The notes under the pieces were generated by a model. The model did not search any database and was not told the DNA's origin. It saw only the letters and a list, made by a program, of their open reading frames with translations. A stretch of DNA of 63,866 bases. It comes from an uncultured bacterium. GTDB lineage: Bacteria; Verrucomicrobiota; Lentisphaeria; Victivallales; UBA1829. The position numbers were made by a program, and so were the translations under genes. Positions 60,952-63,866 of this stretch are shown here, piece after piece (position 1 is the first letter of the stretch; every line of letters begins with the position of its first letter). The stretch is from positions 1-63,866 of the forward strand of contig URKJ01000027.1 in assembly GCA_900548385.1 (NCBI GenBank), read 5' to 3'.

Positions 60952-62187
60952 TTAAAAAAGTTTTTTCCCGCATCCGGGACAAAAAGCCAACCCGGATTTT
61001 ACACCGGTTCCGCACCGTGGACATTTTCTTGAGGCCGGAGTACCACAATTAGGGCAAAATGCAATATCTTCTGTCAAGGGGGTTTTGCATTTTGAGCATA
61101 CAAGGGACGCCGCTTCCTTCAAAACATGACCGCAGCTGACACAGCGAACAACACTTTTAGCATTGTCAGAGCCGCACTGCGGGCACGGATTGTATATATC
61201 TCCGCAATACGGACAGAACTTTGAAGTGTTGGGATATTTTTTCGCACATTTAGAACAAAAGACCATCTGGACGGGAGTTTCCTGACCGACTTGACCGTGA
61301 GATTTTGTTTCCGCTCCGGCTGTAGATTTAACCGGACGCATCAAATTCGAATTGGAATTTCCGCCAAATAAACCGCCGCCGGCCATCATCATGGCGCCGA
61401 TAATCCCGAACTCCGAATCACTCGTCATCGCTTTTTCTGCAACACGGAATGACTGTTCCTGCTGCCATGTGTACCCTGCAATACTTTGGGCACTTTGCTG
61501 TCCCATAGCACGTAAGATTTCCGCTCCTTCATCTGTACTGTCGTCTATGTCGATTGATATAACATAAAATGCGGTCAGATCAAATCCGTAATTTTCCCAG
61601 AAAGGAATTAAATCTTTTTTTATAGAAATTGAAATTTTTTCAAGATAACTTGAAATTGCCTTCAAGCCAACGGTATTCGAGTGCATGAATGAAGAAATCA
61701 AGCTAATCAGTTTTATTTCTATTTCACCTTGAAAAAGATTTGTAATGTCGCTGTCGGTGAATTGCTCCGCTGTCCCAACAATTTTTTTCAAAAATTTTTC
61801 GGAATCCTTAATTTTTATACCGTATCTGCCTCTTGAGAACAAAGGAACCATAGTTTTATAGTCTGGGTCATGGTAGCGGAAGCATGAGGTTTGATAACCG
61901 ATATCAAGCGGCTGTAATTTATTTACGAACCAGATTTCTGCTGTAAACGGATTCTTCCCTCCGAATGGGATTCCGTAAAAAGTATTCAACAGGGGAAGAT
62001 TTTTTGTATCAAGGACATGGCGTCCGGGTCCGAATTTCCCGATCATCTGTCCTTCCTTAAATATGACAGCTTCCTGACTTTCCATTACAAGCAGTTGCGT
62101 ATAAGTAGTCAGGTTGCTGTCGGGATAATGCCATGCAAAAATATTTGAATTTGCAGGTCTCCAACTGACACAGTCAATTATAGCCAT
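60952..62187 (-). CDS. SPFH-domain protein with C-terminal zinc-ribbon array
   Basis: A 411-residue protein. Residues 25-240 form an SPFH (band 7) domain of the kind called YdjI or 'virion core protein' family: VMESQEAVIFKEGQMIGKFG at 34-53, and a long coiled C-terminal part (GYTWQQEQSFRVAEKAM). A glycine-rich linker (260-300) leads to eight CxxC knuckles (C311/C314, C325/C328, C335/C338, C349/C352, C364/C367, C378/C381, C389/C392, C403/C406), giving four zinc ribbons. ATG 62187 with GGAG upstream is preferred to 62220. SPFH proteins form membrane microdomain rings; the B. subtilis YdjI homologue helps place PspA on stressed membranes. First gene of the operon. Confidence 0.85.
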   Translation of the reverse strand: MAIIDCVSWRPANSNIFAWHYPDSNLTTYTQLLVMESQEAVIFKEGQMIGKFGPGRHVLDTKNLPLLNTFYGIPFGGKNPFTAEIWFVNKLQPLDIGYQTSCFRYHDPDYKTMVPLFSRGRYGIKIKDSEKFLKKIVGTAEQFTDSDITNLFQGEIEIKLISLISSFMHSNTVGLKAISSYLEKISISIKKDLIPFWENYGFDLTAFYVISIDIDDSTDEGAEILRAMGQQSAQSIAGYTWQQEQSFRVAEKAMTSDSEFGIIGAMMMAGGGLFGGNSNSNLMRPVKSTAGAETKSHGQVGQETPVQMVFCSKCAKKYPNTSKFCPYCGDIYNPCPQCGSDNAKSVVRCVSCGHVLKEAASLVCSKCKTPLTEDIAFCPNCGTPASRKCPRCGTGVKSGLAFCPGCGKKLF

Positions 62188-62785
62188 TTTCTTCTCCAAT
62201 ATTTGAGTTAAAAAAAACAAAAAAACGCGGAATCCATTTTCCGGATTTCACGGTCAAACAAAGACACAAAGTCTCCTGCTTATCTGATCAAAAAACACCT
62301 GGATCCTTGTCGAAAATTAAAAGTTCGGCTTGCTTGCGCTCCCTTCGTTCTCACAAGCCAGAGCCCCATTGACACGGGAAACCGGATTTGAAGAGCGCGT
62401 TCCGACAAACAGCACGCCTCCCGTCCGTTATTCGGCATGTTCCAACTGTCGCAGTTGCCGGACAGACACACACCAAGTTATTTCTGGCTGGCGTACCGAT
62501 TTCCCAACCGGATACACTTCATCTGCGATGGAAGTAAATACCGATTTCCCGACTTGATCGGTTTGGGATACTATTGCTGAAATATAACCTTTTTCAAACA
62601 GCACAGATGCATTGCGTGCACAATGCATCTGATACCACTGTCTGTATAGTACCGCCTCTCTTTATAAATTACAAGTCACAAACGGATATTTAATGGCAAA
62701 AACATCACATTCTCTCTTGCTTTTTCTGATTTTTCGTCACGTTAAGTAACGGTTGCATCAACGGGAAGTCATTGGAATCTCAAAC
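62188..62785. other. Intergenic stretch of 598 bases
   Basis: Upstream of the SPFH operon. It has a T-rich run on the minus strand (62209-62226) behind a weak hairpin, two copies of TACCGATTTCCC (62491-62502 and 62539-62550) and an 11-bp inverted repeat at 62604-62631. Short frames (62280-62471, 62428-62628) have odd composition and no start signals. No gene supported. Confidence 0.5.
62604..62631. repeat. Perfect 11-bp inverted repeat
   Basis: CAGATGCATTG (62604-62614) and its reverse complement (62621-62631) are separated by 6 bases. No T run follows, so an operator or extrusion site is as likely as a terminator. Confidence 0.6.
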
Positions 62786-63533
62786 ATGTCCATTCGAGCA
62801 GTAGAATTGTTTGCCGGAACCGGTGGTTTGGTTCTCTCTCCTGAAAAGGCGGGGAATCATCCCTTGACCATGGTTGAATTCCACACACAGGCGTATGACA
62901 CCACATCCGTTACAAGGTCTCGCACTGGCAGACACTTGTCAAGGTCAGGACGCTTTACCTGAGCAATATCCGGTTAAACAGGAGACCGGTAGTATACCAG
63001 CCGTTTTCCATGAGCGGCAAGGCTCGCGGATAAATGGATGCCTGGGATATGTTCCCGGAAGCGGTCTGCACGGAGCGTGAACTTCATCACCGCCGCTTCA
63101 TGCTCGAAAACGTCCAGGGATTATTATGGGAGAGCTTTGCCAGTTACTGCAACGATACATTCTGCAACTCCCGTTTCCGATCAAACCGCTTTCCGTATAC
63201 CAAAATTTACCAGTACCAACACCGAAGATGGGAGAACCGTATCTTTATTATCTCAATTACCTTGACCGCAATCTGGGTTTGCTGAATCGGATGTTGAACC
63301 GGCACTCCCAAGTCCTGTTCTTCGTTTTATGGACACTTCCACACGGCTTTTTACTCAACGGCAACAAGGTGTGCCATAAATATCCTTTCAAGCGGGAGAC
63401 AGAAATCCTATGGCAAAAGATCTGGAATGAATTCCAGAATGGCTTGGTTGATTTTTGCAATCGGGACTGGCAGGGGAAACCTTATCCGAAAGAGATCAGA
63501 ATCGTTCGCCACCACAGCACAGCGACATCCCGG
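62786..63533 (+). pseudogene. C5 cytosine DNA methyltransferase, broken
   Basis: Fragments of a DNA (cytosine-5) methyltransferase in three frames. MSIRAVELFAGTGGL at 62786 is SAM-binding motif I; at about 62990-63030 QPFSMSGKARG is motif IV, but the PC before it is replaced (VY), losing the catalytic cysteine, and a TAA follows at once; FMLENVQGLL near 63100 is motif VI (ENV); then another frame holds LLNRMLNRHSQVLFFV, resembling the motif VIII region with several residues lost, and a TRD-like end to 63533. At least two frameshifts and one stop are present, so it cannot make an enzyme. Confidence 0.8.
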
Positions 63534-63536
63534 TAA

Positions 63537-63820
63537 CAACATACGCCGGAATACCAGGAAGCATGCCGCATCATGTCGTATCTGGCCAAGTATGATGAAA
63601 ACGACCAGATCCCGGAGAATGAACGTAAGGTCTTTTATTCACTCTGTAACCGTTAGTCGTGATTCTATACTTGAAAAAAGAGTAGAATACAGGTCGTAAG
63701 CAAATACAATCGTCCCCGGCAGTCTCACGACCGCCGGAGCCGATGACGAACAGGATTATCCTGATTACACAAGGTAATATATAAGTAAAAAACAATGATT
63801 AATGCACGACTACTCAGGAC
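63537..63820. other. Downstream remnant region
   Basis: A 27-codon frame (63573-63656, MSYLAKYDENDQIPENERK then VFYSLCNR) is the only coherent coding piece; it may be the end of a lost restriction or methyltransferase partner. The rest shows nothing recognisable. Confidence 0.35.
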
Positions 63821-63866
63821 CTGTCTCTTATACACATCTCCGAGCCCACGAGACGGAGCTACATCT
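63821..63866. other. Illumina Nextera adapter with i7 index (artefact)
   Basis: Bases 63821-63854 are the Nextera transposase read-2 adapter (starting CTGTCTCTTATACACATCT); 63855-63862 (GGAGCTAC) is an i7 index of the Nextera XT v2 set; 63863-63866 starts the P7 sequence. This is library sequence, not genome. Confidence 0.97.

Noticed and set aside
60952..62187. Prophage gene, because SPFH/YdjI relatives are called 'virion core protein'
   Set aside because: That name is a database legacy; no phage structural, integrase or lysis genes are present.
62604..62631. attC or integron site
   Set aside because: No integrase and no attC core motifs; only a simple inverted repeat.

Overview
The window looks like an assembled contig from a gut-type Lentisphaerota bacterium (Victivallis-like). 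The grounds are three prepilin-type 'H-x9-DG' proteins sitting beside secreted polysaccharide-degrading enzymes, five AraC-family regulators beside glycosidase genes, several clan-A glycosidases, two FAD-dependent oxidoreductases in the glycosidase loci, and TTGACA/TATAAT promoters with purine-rich ribosome binding sites. The taxon is inferred from gene content, not from a marker gene.

Bases 1-30413 are a carbohydrate-use region. They hold a lactonase, an Smr-domain protein, five GH-type enzymes (a DUF5696-like protein, a GH130 phosphorylase, a DUF4091 protein, GH-A enzymes and a GH78 rhamnosidase), a degenerate ADP-ribosylglycohydrolase, a Sel1 protein, a D-2-hydroxyacid dehydrogenase, and AraC regulators placed next to their likely targets. 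The clearest unit is a tight four-gene operon (22629-30413): GH78, FAD oxidoreductase, pseudopilin, then a 1198-residue secreted GH with a C-terminal CBM9-like domain, driven divergently from an AraC gene. At 30518-31671 lie a frameshifted CBM9 remnant and an SGNH hydrolase whose motif blocks are in circularly permuted order.

Bases 31763-47547 mix housekeeping genes with more carbohydrate genes: tRNA-His, mazG, an ABC-F ATPase, an APH-fold kinase, a GH2 beta-glucuronidase with a divergent AraC, an SDR, a heparinase II/III-type lyase with its pseudopilin, an alkaline phosphatase, an amino-acid permease fused to a PTS EIIA domain, an LA_2272-type repeat protein and an EamA transporter.

Bases 47548-63820 are different in character. 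An ankyrin protein and an unknown gene diverge from an ECF sigma factor, a Ser/Thr kinase and unknown genes. Next comes an AT-rich, tightly packed six-gene minus-strand operon (54830-62187): an SPFH protein with eight CxxC knuckles, a 4-TM protein, a large zinc-ribbon membrane protein with a long Asp/Ser tail, two paralogous helical proteins and a bactofilin-like beta-helix protein. It resembles in outline the SPFH/zinc-ribbon membrane-stress modules of other bacteria and is the best candidate here for an undescribed system. The contig then decays into a broken C5 DNA methyltransferase and ends in uncut Nextera sequencing adapter (63821-63866), so the last 46 bases are artificial.
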